From NCBI GenBank assembly GCA_029582165.1, contig CM055883.1, forward strand, positions 22,842,001 to 22,906,000: a DNA stretch of 64,000 bases. Reading direction: 5' to 3'. The position numbers were made by a program, and so were the translations under genes. The notes beneath the pieces are model-generated. The model ran no database searches, was not told the DNA's origin, and saw only the letters and a list, made by a program, of their open reading frames with translations. This document shows positions 1 to 11,461 of this stretch, in pieces. Each line of letters starts with the position of its first letter. The stretch's first letter is position 1. This DNA comes from Portulaca oleracea. Taxonomy: Eukaryota; Streptophyta; Magnoliopsida; Caryophyllales; Portulacaceae.

Positions 1-500
1 GCAGCTTTCTATGTATCATAAGCTAGCTTAGACATATATTAGAGGTTTCCTAATACTTAGGAAAGCTTTAATTACTCGGTTACAGCCAGCTACTTGCTGA
101 AAGTAGCAATATAAGCGAGGCTCCTGTGTAATAGCGTTCGATTATGAGTAAATGAATGAGAAACTAGTCGAGCTTGCTCCTGTGTGTTTGTGAGTGTCTC
201 TAAAAACTCTCCATTGTTTCTACTTGTCTGTAACTAAGCTTTGGCAAGCTTAGAAGGTGTTGAGTAGAGCTTGGTTTATGTTCTGGTGGTGTGGACTGTA
301 CCTAGTGCATGAGCTGAGTCTTGCCCTTGTGTTTCCTACTGTGGTGTCGTATGTATCAGTTGGTTGCACAGGTTTTCTATCTTCTTTTATTTGTTTTTCG
401 TTCCTTGATGCTATTCCATCCTTAGGAAGAGCTTAGGTTGAACAAGAGCAGGACGGCAAGGTCCTTGGTGTTTGTCCAGGCCAGTGCACTCTGATCTCCT
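1..500. other. No recognisable gene; flank of a dead transposon
   Basis: I find no convincing reading frame or RNA gene here. The stretch lies directly upstream of the surviving part of a PIF/Harbinger transposase, so it may be the eroded 5' part of that element. No terminal inverted repeat could be recognised. Confidence 0.4.
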
Positions 501-1482
501 TTGGTCTGCACATACATCACATCCCCACTTCTAAAATGTGTGTTGTGGGCATTATCTTATGGATCATGCGCAGACTCATTAGATGAGTACTTCCGCATGG
601 GGGAGACAATTATCCTTGAATGCATCAAGAAATTCTGTGCAGCAATTGAAGAATGTTTTGGGCTTGAGTACTTGCGGAAACCAAATGAAGAACATATGCA
701 TCGTCTTCTTCGAGTCGCAGAACAACGTGGCTTCCCAGGCATGCTGGGGAGTGTTGATTTCATGATTGGGAATGGGACAGAGATGTCCTGTTGCATGGCA
801 AGGTCAATACTAAGGTCGCTGCCAAGGCACAACAACTGCAGTGCTCGAAGTAGTTGCTTCATTTGACACTTGGATATGGCATATGTTCTTTGGCACCGCT
901 GGATCAAACAATGACATAAATGTGCTTGAGCAGTCGCCATTATTTGACGATTTACTCGAAGGTCGAGCGACAGAAGTTCAATTCACTGTTGGCGGTGAAC
1001 ATTTTAATTATGGATATTACCTTACCGATGGGATTTATCCATACAGACCCACCCTCGTCAAATCCATATTAAAACCACAGTTGCCCAAGCACAAGTTGTT
1101 TGTAGCTTACCAAGAAGGAGCTAGAAAAGATGTCTAACGAGCATTTGGCATCTTGAAAGCTCGATTTGCTATAGTTCGACGTCTAGCTTGGTTTTGGGAT
1201 GTTTCAACAATGCAAAAAGTTATGAGAGCATGTGTCATACTCCATAACATGATCGTTGAGGATGAGCGAGACACATTCAACTATAGCTTTGGTGCATTAC
1301 AATATGACATACCGTTAGACGAAGCAAGACTTACAACACCAACCATTGGTTGAACTCCAGCTTTCAAAGAATGGTTGAGAAAGAAATTGAAGACTCGTGA
1401 TTTAAAAGATGGTATGCGCCTCCAAAATGCATTGGTTAATCATATATGGAACCATTATGGAGCTACATACAATCAAAACTAA
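501..1482 (+). pseudogene. PIF/Harbinger-type transposase (DDE nuclease), broken
   Basis: Three consecutive reading segments together match the plant Harbinger transposase nuclease (DDE_Tnp_4 family). The first (from 501) contains EYFRMGET, YLRKPN and RGFPGMLGSVD, where the Asp of the first catalytic block is kept. A frameshift near 755-775 moves the frame, and in the new frame CPVAWQGQY, VLEVVASFDTWIWH and NNDINVLEQSPLF follow, with the second Asp kept. Stops follow GVLIS (TGA about 769) and QGQY (TAA about 805). The family motif KDVERAFG reads KDV-stop-RAFG at 1135-1137, so the third catalytic acidic residue is itself a stop. A TGA at 1351 and a tail ending at 1482 (TAA) complete the copy. 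The N-terminus is missing, and the Myb-like partner ORF that PIF elements often carry was not found. It cannot encode an active enzyme. Confidence 0.85.
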
Positions 1483-2209
1483 TATCTCCATTTACGTTAT
1501 CTATTACTATGTTGTATTAATTAGCTATGGCAGACTCAATATTTATTGTAGTTTCAGTTTTTTGTATTTTCAATTATTGTTATGTGTGCTTAATCCATGT
1601 TTTTATATTGCATTTATATTTTGTTTAAGGTTGTATTTGGAAGATTTTTAATGTAATTTCAAAATTGTGTGAAACCTTCTTATTGCATTAATGTAATTGA
1701 ATTTTTAATGTAATTTCTAAATTGTGTGGCTACCTTTTATATTAATTTAGGGTTATTTTTCGACTTCTAGTTATAATTTTGTTTTTCGGTTTTTAGAAGT
1801 AATTTTGAAAATACTATAACATATTTCTCATTACATTCCAATTATATATAATTGCATAATAATTAAATAATATTTTTTAGTAAAAATATAATATTAATAT
1901 TTTATTAAAAAATATTTATTAGTAAATGCTTTGCAGTAATTTATTTATTTGTTTATATTTTATCTATTGTAAATTATTCAATTTTGTCAATTATTGAAAA
2001 CAATTAAATATTACAAGTGGATCCTACAATCCAATAAAATATTACCCTCTACCCCACTTGTTCTTTATCTCATTCTTCAACCCATTCTCCACCATTAACA
2101 ATACCTATGATCCACTATCTCTATTAAAATAATATCAAATATACTATTTATGTACTTGGTGTTCTCCATTTTGAAGAATGTCATTGTGGATAGCCTTAGA
2201 GTTAACGAT
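1483..2209. other. AT-rich non-coding DNA
   Basis: Very AT-rich sequence downstream of the Harbinger remnant, with no coding or RNA signal I can support. It may include the 3' part of the dead element. Confidence 0.5.
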
Positions 2210-2217
2210 AGTGTAAT

Positions 2218-2937
2218 CATGGGCGGATATATGTGGAGTGTAGGGGTGTCCACGCACGGAAACCATTAGCCAAAGAAAAATTTGTAATTCTCTAATATTA
2301 TTCGCAAGAAATTTTCTTAATTGGAGTAAGAGGACACTGTAAAAAAAAGTCCCAAAAAACATAATAGGGGTGTCCAATTTTCTAATAGCCCAAAAACCCT
2401 AAAATATTACTCCTTCTGTCCCAAATAAATTGTCCACATAAACTAATTAGGTCAAAATTTTAAATTTTAATTGTTAATTTATCAAATTTTATGTTGAGTT
2501 ATTACAAGACTACCACCATTAGATTTGTGATGAAAAATATTTTTACCTAAATACAATATTATTAGTCTTGCTAAGATAAAAAAAAATTAACAATGATCAA
2601 AGTGTTGCATCGAAGACCGTGAAAAAATAAACTGGACAAATTAATTGGGACGGAGGGAGTATCAAATTATTTTTTTATAAACTGAAAATGTAAGTCAATG
2701 GATTGGGTAATTGGGTACTAATATAAGTTTAAAATATAGTTAATGCAAAATTAAATTTATTTGGTGGGCATATTTATATAATGATGTAAAATTTTGTTAA
2801 GCTTCTGAATATGTCATTTAACATTTATTAAATCATTATTTATTTAAATTTAAATTTGTTATTTTTGTTTTCAAAAGCGCTTAGGTAACAACAAGTATAT
2901 TGGACACCCCTAAATTAATTGTCTGGATCCGTCACTG
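2218..2937. mobile_element. Non-autonomous hAT-like element
   Basis: The left end begins CATGGGCGGAT and reaches TAGGGGTGTCC. The right end is the imperfect inverse (GGACACCCCTA, then GGATCCGTCACTG). The flanks AGTGTAAT (2210-2217) and AGTATAGT (2938-2945) agree at 6 of 8 positions, compatible with an aged 8-bp hAT target duplication. There is no transposase. A Stowaway MITE is nested inside. The left end of a related element lies near 44289, in the big IBR3 intron. Confidence 0.55.
2410..2659. mobile_element. Stowaway-like MITE (Tc1/mariner type)
   Basis: Ends CTCCTTCTGTCCC and GGGACGGAGGGAG are inverted copies of the classic plant Stowaway terminus. TA dinucleotides flank both sides (2408-2409, 2660-2661). 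About 250 bp, no coding capacity, nested in the 2218-2937 element. Confidence 0.85.
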
Positions 2938-3235
2938 AGTATAGTATAAGATCCTTATCCTTACATAATATAAAGAGGCTTATGGGGGTTGGAGGGGACG
3001 AAAAAATGTTTGATGGTGGCCTTTGGGTTGGGCCGGGCTTAAGTGAAACAAAACGGGTCGCGGGTTTCTCGTTCTCTGTGCACTTTCCTTCGTCCTCTAT
3101 TCCAATCTCTCTTTATGCACAAGCTTTTGGGATTGTTTTGGTCCGCAGCTCTCATGTGCTTGATACTTTAGAAGAGAGAGATTCGAGGAGACTAAGGTCC
3201 TATCAAATTCATGGGTAAGTCTAACTTACTCAAAT

Positions 3236-3400
3236 AACCAGTTTTTACCTAAATTTACCAAAAATTACCAAAAATTACCAAAAACTACCAAATTTAAAAA
3301 AAACAAAAAACTTAATTTTGATATATTGGCATCAATATGCCAAAAGTTAATAGAATTTACCAAAAGTTACCAAAAATTACCGAAGTTAACAAAATTTAAC
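3236..3400. repeat. Short ACCAAAAATT-type tandem repeats
   Basis: Runs of about ten-base units of the form TTACCAAAAA recur around 3248-3290 and again around 3356-3382. Low-complexity DNA, no gene. Confidence 0.6.
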
Positions 3401-3540
3401 TTTTACCCAACTGTTTTTTACCCATGAATTTGACAGGGCCTAACAAGGATGTTTGGGATATTTTCAAGTTTTATTCTAATTAATTTCATTGTCTTCTAAA
3501 CTTGATCAAGAAACTGAAAGATTGATTGATGATGAAGTAA

Positions 3541-3790
3541 GATTGAAAATGATGTTTGGGATTCGAGGAGAATAACAAGGGAGGATTGGGTATTATGAAC
3601 AAGCGTATATGTTGGTAATGGCTTATAAAATGAAATTGAAAATGGAATGTTGGGGGATGGTGTAAGATTGAAAATGATGTTTGGGATTCGAGGAGAATAA
3701 CAAGGGAGGATTGGGTATTGTGAACAAGCGTATACATTGGTAATGGCTTATAAAATGAAATTGAAAATGGAATGTTGGGGGATGGTGTAA
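3541..3790. repeat. Tandem duplication, two 125-bp units
   Basis: The unit beginning GATTGAAAATGATGTTTGGG occurs at 3541 and again at 3666 with only a few differences. The apparent reading frames on the minus strand here are by-products of the duplication, and I recognise no protein. Confidence 0.85.
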
Positions 3791-4104
3791 AAGGGGAGAG
3801 GGATGAATGGATGATGATAGTGTTTGGCAGTGGACTGTAGTGTTCGGTGGCTTTGTGTACAATATGAGGATGACAAACGAAAGAGGGAGAGTGTTGAGGC
3901 TTGACCTGTAGAAGATAGAAATTACTAGAAGCTTATGGGTTAGGGTTAGAGGATGATAATTACTCCGCTCTACATTAATTGTCATCTATGAAAATTGTAT
4001 CATAAAATTTCAAAAAATTTGACAATAATTTTTTCAAAATATAAATGAGTCGTTATATAAAATTATCATCATTAAATTCGTATAAATACATGTCAACTCT
4101 ATAT

Positions 4105-4230
4105 CTAGATAAGATAAATAAGGGTCCGACATATTTCGGGTTCGGGTGGATACAAGTTAGGTGTATTTCGAATACAAGTAAAATATGGGCTTAGGTGTGT
4201 TTCGGGTTCGGATCAATGTGGGTCACGTAT
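4105..4230. repeat. Dispersed TTCGGGTTCGGGT-type repeat
   Basis: Irregular units built on TATTTCGGGTTCGGGT and related GGGTTAGGTGTATTTC follow ATATCTAGATAAG. Related stretches occur near 31490, 32868-33025, 33340-33545 and 59555-59830, so this is a dispersed repeat family. Confidence 0.55.
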
Positions 4231-4242
4231 TGTAATGCTCTG

Positions 4243-6180
4243 GAAATTTAATTCTAAACTTAACGGTCAAAGTCAAACGTTGACTGACATTAACAGTGGA
4301 AGACTCTTTTTTTTCTTTTTAATTGGGTGTTACTGCCGTATCCCCGAAGGAATCCAAGGCAAGAAAGCAAAACTAACAACTAATCATTATTAACTTCAAT
4401 TTAACAACAAGATAACTTTCAAATTCTAGAACAACACAAACTAAGCATTACTAAGTTCAATTCTAAAACATAAACTAAACTTATTCTCAATTAACTTCGT
4501 CGTCCTCACTGCTAGTTCTCATTCCCATCACAGAACTCTTCACCTGAAAACAAAACATTTAAAACATGAGGACTCAATAATGTCTACCCCTAACCGTTAA
4601 AATCATTTAAAATTCATTTCAATTCATTTTTGGGGGAGAAGTGAACAAGTCAAAACCTTTCAAAACCAAGTTTCTTTCCCAACCAACCATAACCATCTTT
4701 CAGAATTATTAAGCGGGCGGACCTTGCTTATTTAGCCCTTGAAGTCCAATGACTTTGCTATAATCATATCACAATCTCATCATAATCTCAATCTCAATAT
4801 CAATCTCAATCAATCACAATCTCATTCATACGGATGGCCATCCATTTCACACACGTGCATATAACTAATCCCCGGGAAGTAGCACTTATCAGGCATCCCT
4901 GATCTCTTGACAACCCCCCTATAGGATGCCGAGAACCTGGTCTTCGGGGGTGTTGCCCGAACCCGCATTTACGTCACATTTAATTTATTAATCAGGTTTA
5001 GTATCATACCATCTCAATTCAAACAATCCAATCCAATCCAATCCTGAATTTCCAAAGCCATTTCCAAATCACACATAAACGACTTTCCACATTTTTCCAA
5101 CTCTAAGAACATAAACAATATCCAAATTAGACGGCCAAATTTCACCATAAAATCCCTTCGGGATGCAAAAATGCAAAATAACTTCAAATCAATCAAAACA
5201 ATTAAAGTGCACCCCAGCGGGATTTAGGACATAGACATTACCTGACAATTCTTCTCCTTACTTCATAACACACTTGAGCTCACTAGATCGAACGGTTTAG
5301 AACGCGCCTAAAAATAACGAAATTTCTAAAATTAAAACGTGTCGCACTGAGTTAACGCAATCTATTTTCTACCTAGCCCACCCCTAGAAACACTATAAGG
5401 TTCCCATCATTTATAAAATTAACATTTTAAACATATCTCACATCATCTAACTATCACATATCACAAACACTTTCCTATTACAATCAATCTAATAATTCAC
5501 ACATAACAACACATTAATTCAAAAGAGTAAACTGGACAGAATTTAATACTCCAATAAAATGAACCATAACTTGACTTCCCGACATCCTATGGGTATGGTT
5601 TTGGACGTTCTGGAAACATTGGGATCTCTACTAAAACTCTTATGTTGACCTCGAGACCCAAAACACCCCCTAAGGTCCTCAAAAACAGCCAATTACACAA
5701 TCTGTCCAGTTCTGACCTAGGTGTACATTTTGGGTCGTAACTCAGAATATACACCTCCAAATCTCGATCTGTAAAATCCCTATGAAAGCTAACATCCTAA
5801 GGTATTTCCAGACCAAAAGGTAGGGCTAAATATTGACTACACAATAATTGGTGACCGATATCGTACGACTCATAAATTCTATCCAACTGACCGGATTTTT
5901 ATTTTGGAATTTTCGATCCTAATTCCAACCATACTATCCCGGGACTCCAAATTGAGGTTCTAACCAGTCTACTAGGTTCCACTACTTCCCTTTTCACTCT
6001 CATAGCACAACTAAGGTCGATTTACACATATACTAACATAAATTTACATAGAATAACAATATAATTCACACTTATCGATTGGCAAAGATTAATGATAAAA
6101 CTACACCAATAAATAATAATCATCATTAGAATCACCAAGTTCAAACATGTATTCATAGGGTTTAAATTCCCTCCAATAAC
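4243..6180. repeat. Repeat-derived non-coding region, LTR-like
   Basis: No gene is visible. The segment from TGTAATGCTCTGGAAATTT (4243) to GGGTGTTAC (about 4336) resembles the start and end of plant Ty3/gypsy LTRs but is only about 95 bp, and no primer-binding site follows. The rest, for example the stretch around 5600-5950, has the mixed non-coding texture of old LTR DNA. The assignment is by resemblance only. Confidence 0.3.
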
Positions 6181-6334
6181 TAATGTGTTGGTATTGAGAT
6201 TAATGTATTATTGTTTATTAAACTAATGTATTATTGGTTTATATCCCCTCCATTATTGTCTTGTGTCTGACCACACTCCAGGACCTTTCCTCTTCGTAGT
6301 TCATACAAACAACCATCCTGAAAGAACAAACTGT

Positions 6335-6395
6335 AAACCCCAAACCCTAAACTATAAACCCTAAAACCTAAAACATAAAACCCAAAACCCTTATA
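6335..6395. repeat. Degenerate telomere-like (CCCTAAA) patch
   Basis: Several CCCTAAA or ACCCTAAA heptamers are interspersed with variants (CCTAAAAC, CATAAAAC) over about 60 bp. It is short and degenerate, so an interstitial or promoter telo-box-like patch, not a telomere. Confidence 0.45.
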
Positions 6396-6706
6396 CTGGC
6401 GTAGTCAATAACGGTTGAAGTGAAGTAAGGTTGGATGGTGGTCGGATTTAGTTCAGGTCGACGATGTTGATGTTGCTGTAATCGATCAAAGCTTGTGATG
6501 AAACAGTGCAATTTGGAATAAGGTAACATAAATTTGTATGGAAATCTGATTTGTGGGAAAAATTGTAAATTTTATGTTTGTATTGGTTTGTGTTTTGCTA
6601 AAATTGAAACTGTTGAGAATGAATTTGATGAGGTGGTTGTGTTTGATGGTTTGAACATAGTGAATGCAATTTGATTAGAGTGTTTTATTGCAGAACCCAT
6701 AATATA

Positions 6707-9700
6707 ATGGCATTCAAAATATTGTTGTTCCATGGGGGTGAATTTGATAGGGCTCCCCATTTAGTTTACAGTGAAGGAGAGTGCAGTGAAGTGGTTTGTG
6801 ACACAGATCATATTAGTCTAGATGATCTAAAGGAGATGGTTGTGAAGAGAGGTTACCGAGGGCGGAGTATAAAAAAATTGCACCATGTTAAACCTGGTTG
6901 TGGATTAGAGGGTGGTTTAGTGGCTATTGATGGAGACAATAAGATGAAGGATCTTATGGAATTGCTGGTTCGTAATGATTCTATTTCTGTATATGTGGAG
7001 TATGAAGAACAAGATCTAAGTAAGGGGGTGAATGACATAGAGGTGGACATGGAGGGTAGTGGTGATGATGATGATGATGATATTGATGATGATGATGATG
7101 ATGATGAATATTTTCCTGAAGAAGATGGTGAGGAGTATACATATTGGGATTTTTCATGTGATAGTGGCTCTGATGTTGATGATGAAGAGGAATTAGAGGC
7201 CAGGAATATGACTATTCAATTAAAAGAGGCAGTTGAAGCTGAGAGGGAGGCAATTGCAGATGAGAATATTAGGGAAGTTGATGGTGAAAATGTAGAGGGT
7301 CATTACCATGATTCAGATAATACAGATAGTGATGTTGGAGCTGTTCTAAGAGATTTGGTTAGAAACAAAGGTGACAAGGATATGAGTAGTATGATTGATG
7401 AGATTAATAAAAAGAGGAAGAAGAGGGTTAGGTCTGGAAGGTACCATCATGGATTGAAAATGTTAAAGGCTGGCATGGTCTTTCCTGACAAGAGATCATT
7501 CAAGAAGGCAGCTGATGACTACAGGATTAAAGGGGGGTACAATTTGAGGGTGACCAAGAGTGACAGGGGGAGACTCCAATTGAAATGTTTGGGTGAGGGA
7601 TGTGAATGGAGAATTTATGCTGCCAAACTGAAAAATGTGGTCTTTTGAAGTGAAGACACTAGATAAGCCACACACATGCACACCCTTCAGTTTCCAGGCA
7701 GGGAAGAGGACCTTTTCGACTAAGTGGTTGGCAGAGAAATATGTTGGCCTTTTTAGACTGCAACCTTCATTTAGAGGAAGGGATTTACATGACAAAATAT
7801 TGAAAGACTTGAAGTTCAATGCAACACTTTGCATGTGTGTTAGAGCAAGGAGGATGGCTTTGTCAACAATATTAGGTGACTATAGGACACAGTTTGAACA
7901 ACCCAAGGACTACCTATCTGAGGTGTGCAATAAGAACCCAGGTACGATAGTGAAGCTGATGACAACCCTGAATGAAGAAGAGAAGCATGTATTCAAGTTT
8001 CTGTACATATGTCCTGGCCCTTTAAAGCAAGGGTTTTTAGAAGGATGCAGGAGAGTAGTTTCTTTGGATGCATGTTCCTTGAAGGGACCGTGGGATGGTA
8101 AAGTGTTTGTCGCTGTTGGTAGAGATGCCAATGATCAAATGTACCCTGTTGCATGGGGGGTTGGGGAAACTGAAAGCAATGATAGTTGGAGTTGTTTCTT
8201 GGAGGAATTACAAAGGGATTTGAACATCAGTGATGGTTTCAAATAGACTTACATTTCAGATCAGCAGAAGGTAATTGACCTTATATCATTGTAATCGTTG
8301 AAATTCTTTAATTTTAAATTTTTGGTTGATTGATTTAGTGATCACTGTGTTTTTCTTCTTTTGCAATTAGGGATTGGACTCTATAATCAAGGAGGCTTTC
8401 CCTAGAGCTGAGCATAAAATGTGTGCAAGGCATGTGTATGCCAATTTTAGAGAGAGTTGGAGAGGTCAAGCATTTAGAAATGTTTTTTGGAGGATAACAA
8501 AGGCAACAAATGATTATCAATTAGAGAGGTATGTGAATGATATGAAGGGTCTAGATCCCAATGCTTTTGAATTTTTGAAAAATAAAGGTCTTGAACGTTT
8601 TAACAGAAGGTACTTTGGGACTAATGCTCAATGTGATTCTGTTGACAATAAAATGGGTGAGATTTTCAATGCATTTATCAACGAGGCTATGTACCAACCA
8701 ATATTATCCATGCTTAGAACTATTTTCAAGCTTGTGATGAAGAGGATTGGTCAGAAGCAAGTATGGGCAGACGCACTTAAGGATCCAATAGGACCTAGGA
8801 TAAGGAAGAAATTGGACAAAAGACTTGACCATGCAAGACATTGGGAGGCTGTGAGGGCAGGGGGAGGATTGTATAGTGCCACTCATGGAAGAGATGAGTT
8901 TGTTGTCGATCTGAACAACAGAACATGCACATGTAGGTCTTGGGAGTTGAGTGGCATCCCTTGTATTCATGCAGTTGCTATTTTTAGGGAAGAGAGACTG
9001 AAACCAGAGGATTATGTGCATGAGTGTTACTCACTGCAACACTTAAAGACAACATACTCCCATACATTGAAGCAAACCAATGGTGAAGGAATGTGGCCCA
9101 AAGCAGCAAGCGAGACAGTTTATACACCTTATTTTAAGCCTAAGAAGAAGACAACCTCCAAGTACTTTAGGAGGCCAAAAGATGGTTGTCAGCCTGGACT
9201 TAGTCAAGGGAGAGTCAGTAGGGTTGGGAAAAAAATGCATTGCTCATTTTGTGGAGATGAAGGTCACAATAAGAGATGTTGTGACAAAGCTCCATCATTA
9301 GTATCGCAGCAACATGTAATATGAAATTGATGTGTTTGCTATTGTCAAGTTAATTTGACTTTTACACAATGTGTAATTTAATTATATCTGTTTATGCCAC
9401 AGGGGAGACCACCACAACCCCAGTCAGCACCACAAGAACAACCACTAGAACAACCACGACCACAACAACAACAACCTGAGTCACCACCACCACAACCTGA
9501 GTCACAACCACCCCAACCCGAGTCACCCCAACCTCAGTCACCACCACCACAACCTCAGTCACAACCACCCCAACCCGAGTCACCACAACCTCAGTCACCA
9601 CCACCACAACCTCAGTCACCACCTCTACAACCTCAATCACCACCACCATAACCTCAATCACCACCACACCATTCTCCTGTACCACCACCACCACCAGTAA

Positions 9701-10211
9701 GCCAACCAGCTTAACCCCCACCCCCATCACTACCAGAAAGACGTGCTAACTTTAAGGTACTATATATGTTTGTTATATTTGTTTTTTAATTTGTTTAATT
9801 TGTTTTTTATATTCATAATAATATTGGAATTCACATCATGCCAAGGTTGTTGGTGGGAAGAATTCACAACGTGCCAAGAAGACACGTATGACAGTTACAC
9901 CATCAGGGACAAGGGTCATCCTTCCCCGCAGCTGCAAGCCAACAACTGACAAGACTGCATTCGTAGCTGCTTGTGGCCCTTCCGCTGATGTTGCTCCTGC
10001 TGATGTTGCTTCTGCTGATGTTGTCCCAAAGATTGGCAATACCTCAGCTTTTTCTTGGTTTAACTGTTCTTCATCTTCAGCCAATGTCTCAGCTGCTGCA
10101 AACGATGCAACTTCAAATGCTCCTCCCAAACCAAAAGCACCACCAAGGAGATCTGGAAGGCTGAGGACATTGAAGTTTCCTAAAAAGACTTATATTACCA
10201 TAGACAATTGA
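6707..10211 (+). pseudogene. MuDR-type MULE transposase with SWIM domain, broken
   Basis: The start is taken as ATG 6707, just after a likely 5'-UTR acceptor at 6692. The N-terminal about 105 residues look like the plant PB1-like domain of MULE transposases, followed by a long Asp/Glu run (GAT repeats, 7060-7110) and a MuDR N-terminal domain. The MULE core keeps an Asp block (VVSLDACSLKGPWDG) and the block around ISDQQKG. The C-terminal exon holds CDSVDNKMGEIFN, a SWIM finger (CTCRSWELSGIPCIHA) and a CCHC-like knuckle (CSFCGDEGHNKRC). Exons inferred from frame and GT-AG sites: 6707-8270, 8371-9315, 9403-9756, 9846-10211, all phase 0. Exon 3 is a Pro/Gln repeat and exon 4 ends in a basic RRSGRLRTLKFPKK tail. 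Damage: one frameshift near 7634, TAG at 8244 (probably from TGG), TAA at 9649 and 9712 (probably from CAA). The long N-terminus and clean splice sites suggest a formerly autonomous copy. No TIRs were recognised. Confidence 0.88.
9415..9648 (+). repeat. Coding minisatellite (Pro/Gln/Ser repeat) in MULE exon
   Basis: An approximately 18-bp unit of the type CCACCACAACCTCAGTCA is repeated with variants and encodes PPQPQS-like hexapeptides inside the transposase C-terminal region. The Val-rich frame on the opposite strand is its shadow. Confidence 0.8.
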
Positions 10212-10457
10212 TAAGATGTTTGAGTTATTTTACTTTGGGGGATTATTTAATTTTTATTTTTTTAATATTAATTTTCTGTTGAACTAGTAGTGAGGGAGAT
10301 ATTGGAGGATGAGTTTTTAATGACAATATCTTTTTAATGTCAATATCTTTTCAATTATCAAAAAATGCATTAGCAAATATATAAGTTGTGATAATGAAAC
10401 TGGTTCTAAAAGATATGGGCATTTTTTGATTATCACAAAAACTGAACTGGTATTATT

Positions 10458-11155
10458 GATCAGGTGAATATTGTTGGGGCGTTTTATAAAAACTGAAGTG
10501 GTAAGTTTAATAGCAGATTATAATCAACATTAAAACTTCAATAGCAAATCTTCATAATAAGGATGAACAAATATTATTTTGCATAATAATTCTTTCTAAA
10601 TACGTACATTATAGAGGTGTCCCAAAACATATCCAAACATGATGCCCAAAAACACCAACAGTACAACATTAATGATCTTCTGTTTCTCAAGGGCCTCCTC
10701 AAATGCCTTGAGCTTGTTGCTTAATTGTGTCTCCCTCTCATCCATCATTTTCTTGTTCACAAGGACCTCCTCCAAGAAAGCCTTCAAGGCATTCCAAAGG
10801 TTGGGATCGGAGTTAAATGACATTTTTTTTGGGAGATTAGATGATGAAGGAACTAGATGAGGATGAAGAAAATAAAGTGCTCAATGTTGAAGGTAATTAA
10901 TGGGCAGTGCTTACAATACTACATGGGTATGTGTTGCTTATAAAGAGAAAAAATGATCTTTTAGTGAACAGTTTTGTGGTGTAAAAAAATTATGACAAAT
11001 GTTGAAAATGCAAACCCTCCATTGACATGACTGACGGAGATGGTCATTAATTAATCGGGTGAATAGTGTTGGGGCGTTTTATAAAAACTTAACTTGTAAC
11101 TTGAAGAGCATATTATTATCAACAGTAAAACTATTATAGCTATTGAGAACTTTAC
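10458..11155. repeat. Pair of about 100-bp direct repeats flanking a small ORF
   Basis: The segment at about 10458-10560 (GTTGGGGCGTTTTATAAAAA plus flanks) recurs in degenerate form at about 11053-11155. The copies lie on either side of the 75-aa ORF on the minus strand. This may reflect duplication during insertion, or parts of an element I cannot delimit. Confidence 0.6.
10596..10823 (-). CDS. 75-aa hypothetical protein with C-terminal membrane anchor
   Basis: An intact ATG-to-stop frame starting at 10823. Residues about 15-50 are charged and heptad-like (coiled-coil-prone, e.g. DERETQLSNKLKAFEEALEK). Residues about 51-72 are a hydrophobic segment (NVVLLVFLGIMFGYVLGHL) followed by a very short tail, which fits a tail-anchored topology. 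The arrangement resembles the C-terminal half of small plant GRF-zinc-finger proteins, but no zinc-finger part is present. It lies 0.4 kb beyond the MULE stop, in opposite orientation, and is divergent from the F-box-like gene. I do not recognise a family. Chance conservation of such a frame is possible, so it could also be a gene fragment. Confidence 0.45.
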   Translation of the reverse strand: MSFNSDPNLWNALKAFLEEVLVNKKMMDERETQLSNKLKAFEEALEKQKIINVVLLVFLGIMFGYVLGHLYNVRI

Positions 11156-11322
11156 AATGAAACTGCATTGGTGTTTTTTAAATTTTTTGAAAACTGAAGG
11201 GTCGTTTTTAACGTCGTTTTGACACGTTTTACTAATATTATCTAACTGACGCGGATATTCATGGGGGTTTTCATCCCCCTTCCTTGGTATATGAAACACT
11301 CTTATTTGACAATTCCCTGCTT

Positions 11323-11329
11323 TATATAA
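11323..11329 (+). promoter_or_regulatory. Possible TATA box of the F-box-like gene
   Basis: TATATAA is followed by about 130 bp of CT-rich sequence typical of a plant 5' leader, upstream of the F-box-like exons. Position only; not proven. Confidence 0.35.
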
Positions 11330-11461
11330 TCATTACTTTCTTCTCCCCAAGTCACCACTTTCTTCTTCATCATTCTCTTCCTCTTTCTTTGCTTCATCCT
11401 TCTCATCAATTTTCTTCAGTCCTTCATCTTCTTCAGTCCTTCTTCTTCTTCATCATTCTCA

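Noticed and set aside
3486..3985. Two His/Pro/Phe-rich minus-strand frames
   Set aside because: They share sequence because of a 125-bp tandem duplication and resemble no protein.
4243..4340. Complete short-LTR (TRIM) element
   Set aside because: One LTR-like segment only; no second copy, primer site or polypurine tract was found.
6335..6395. Telomere
   Set aside because: Only a few degenerate CCCTAAA units inside a gene-rich/repeat-rich interior.
9392..9730. Val-rich 112-codon frame on the minus strand
   Set aside because: It is the complement of the Pro/Gln coding minisatellite in the MULE exon.
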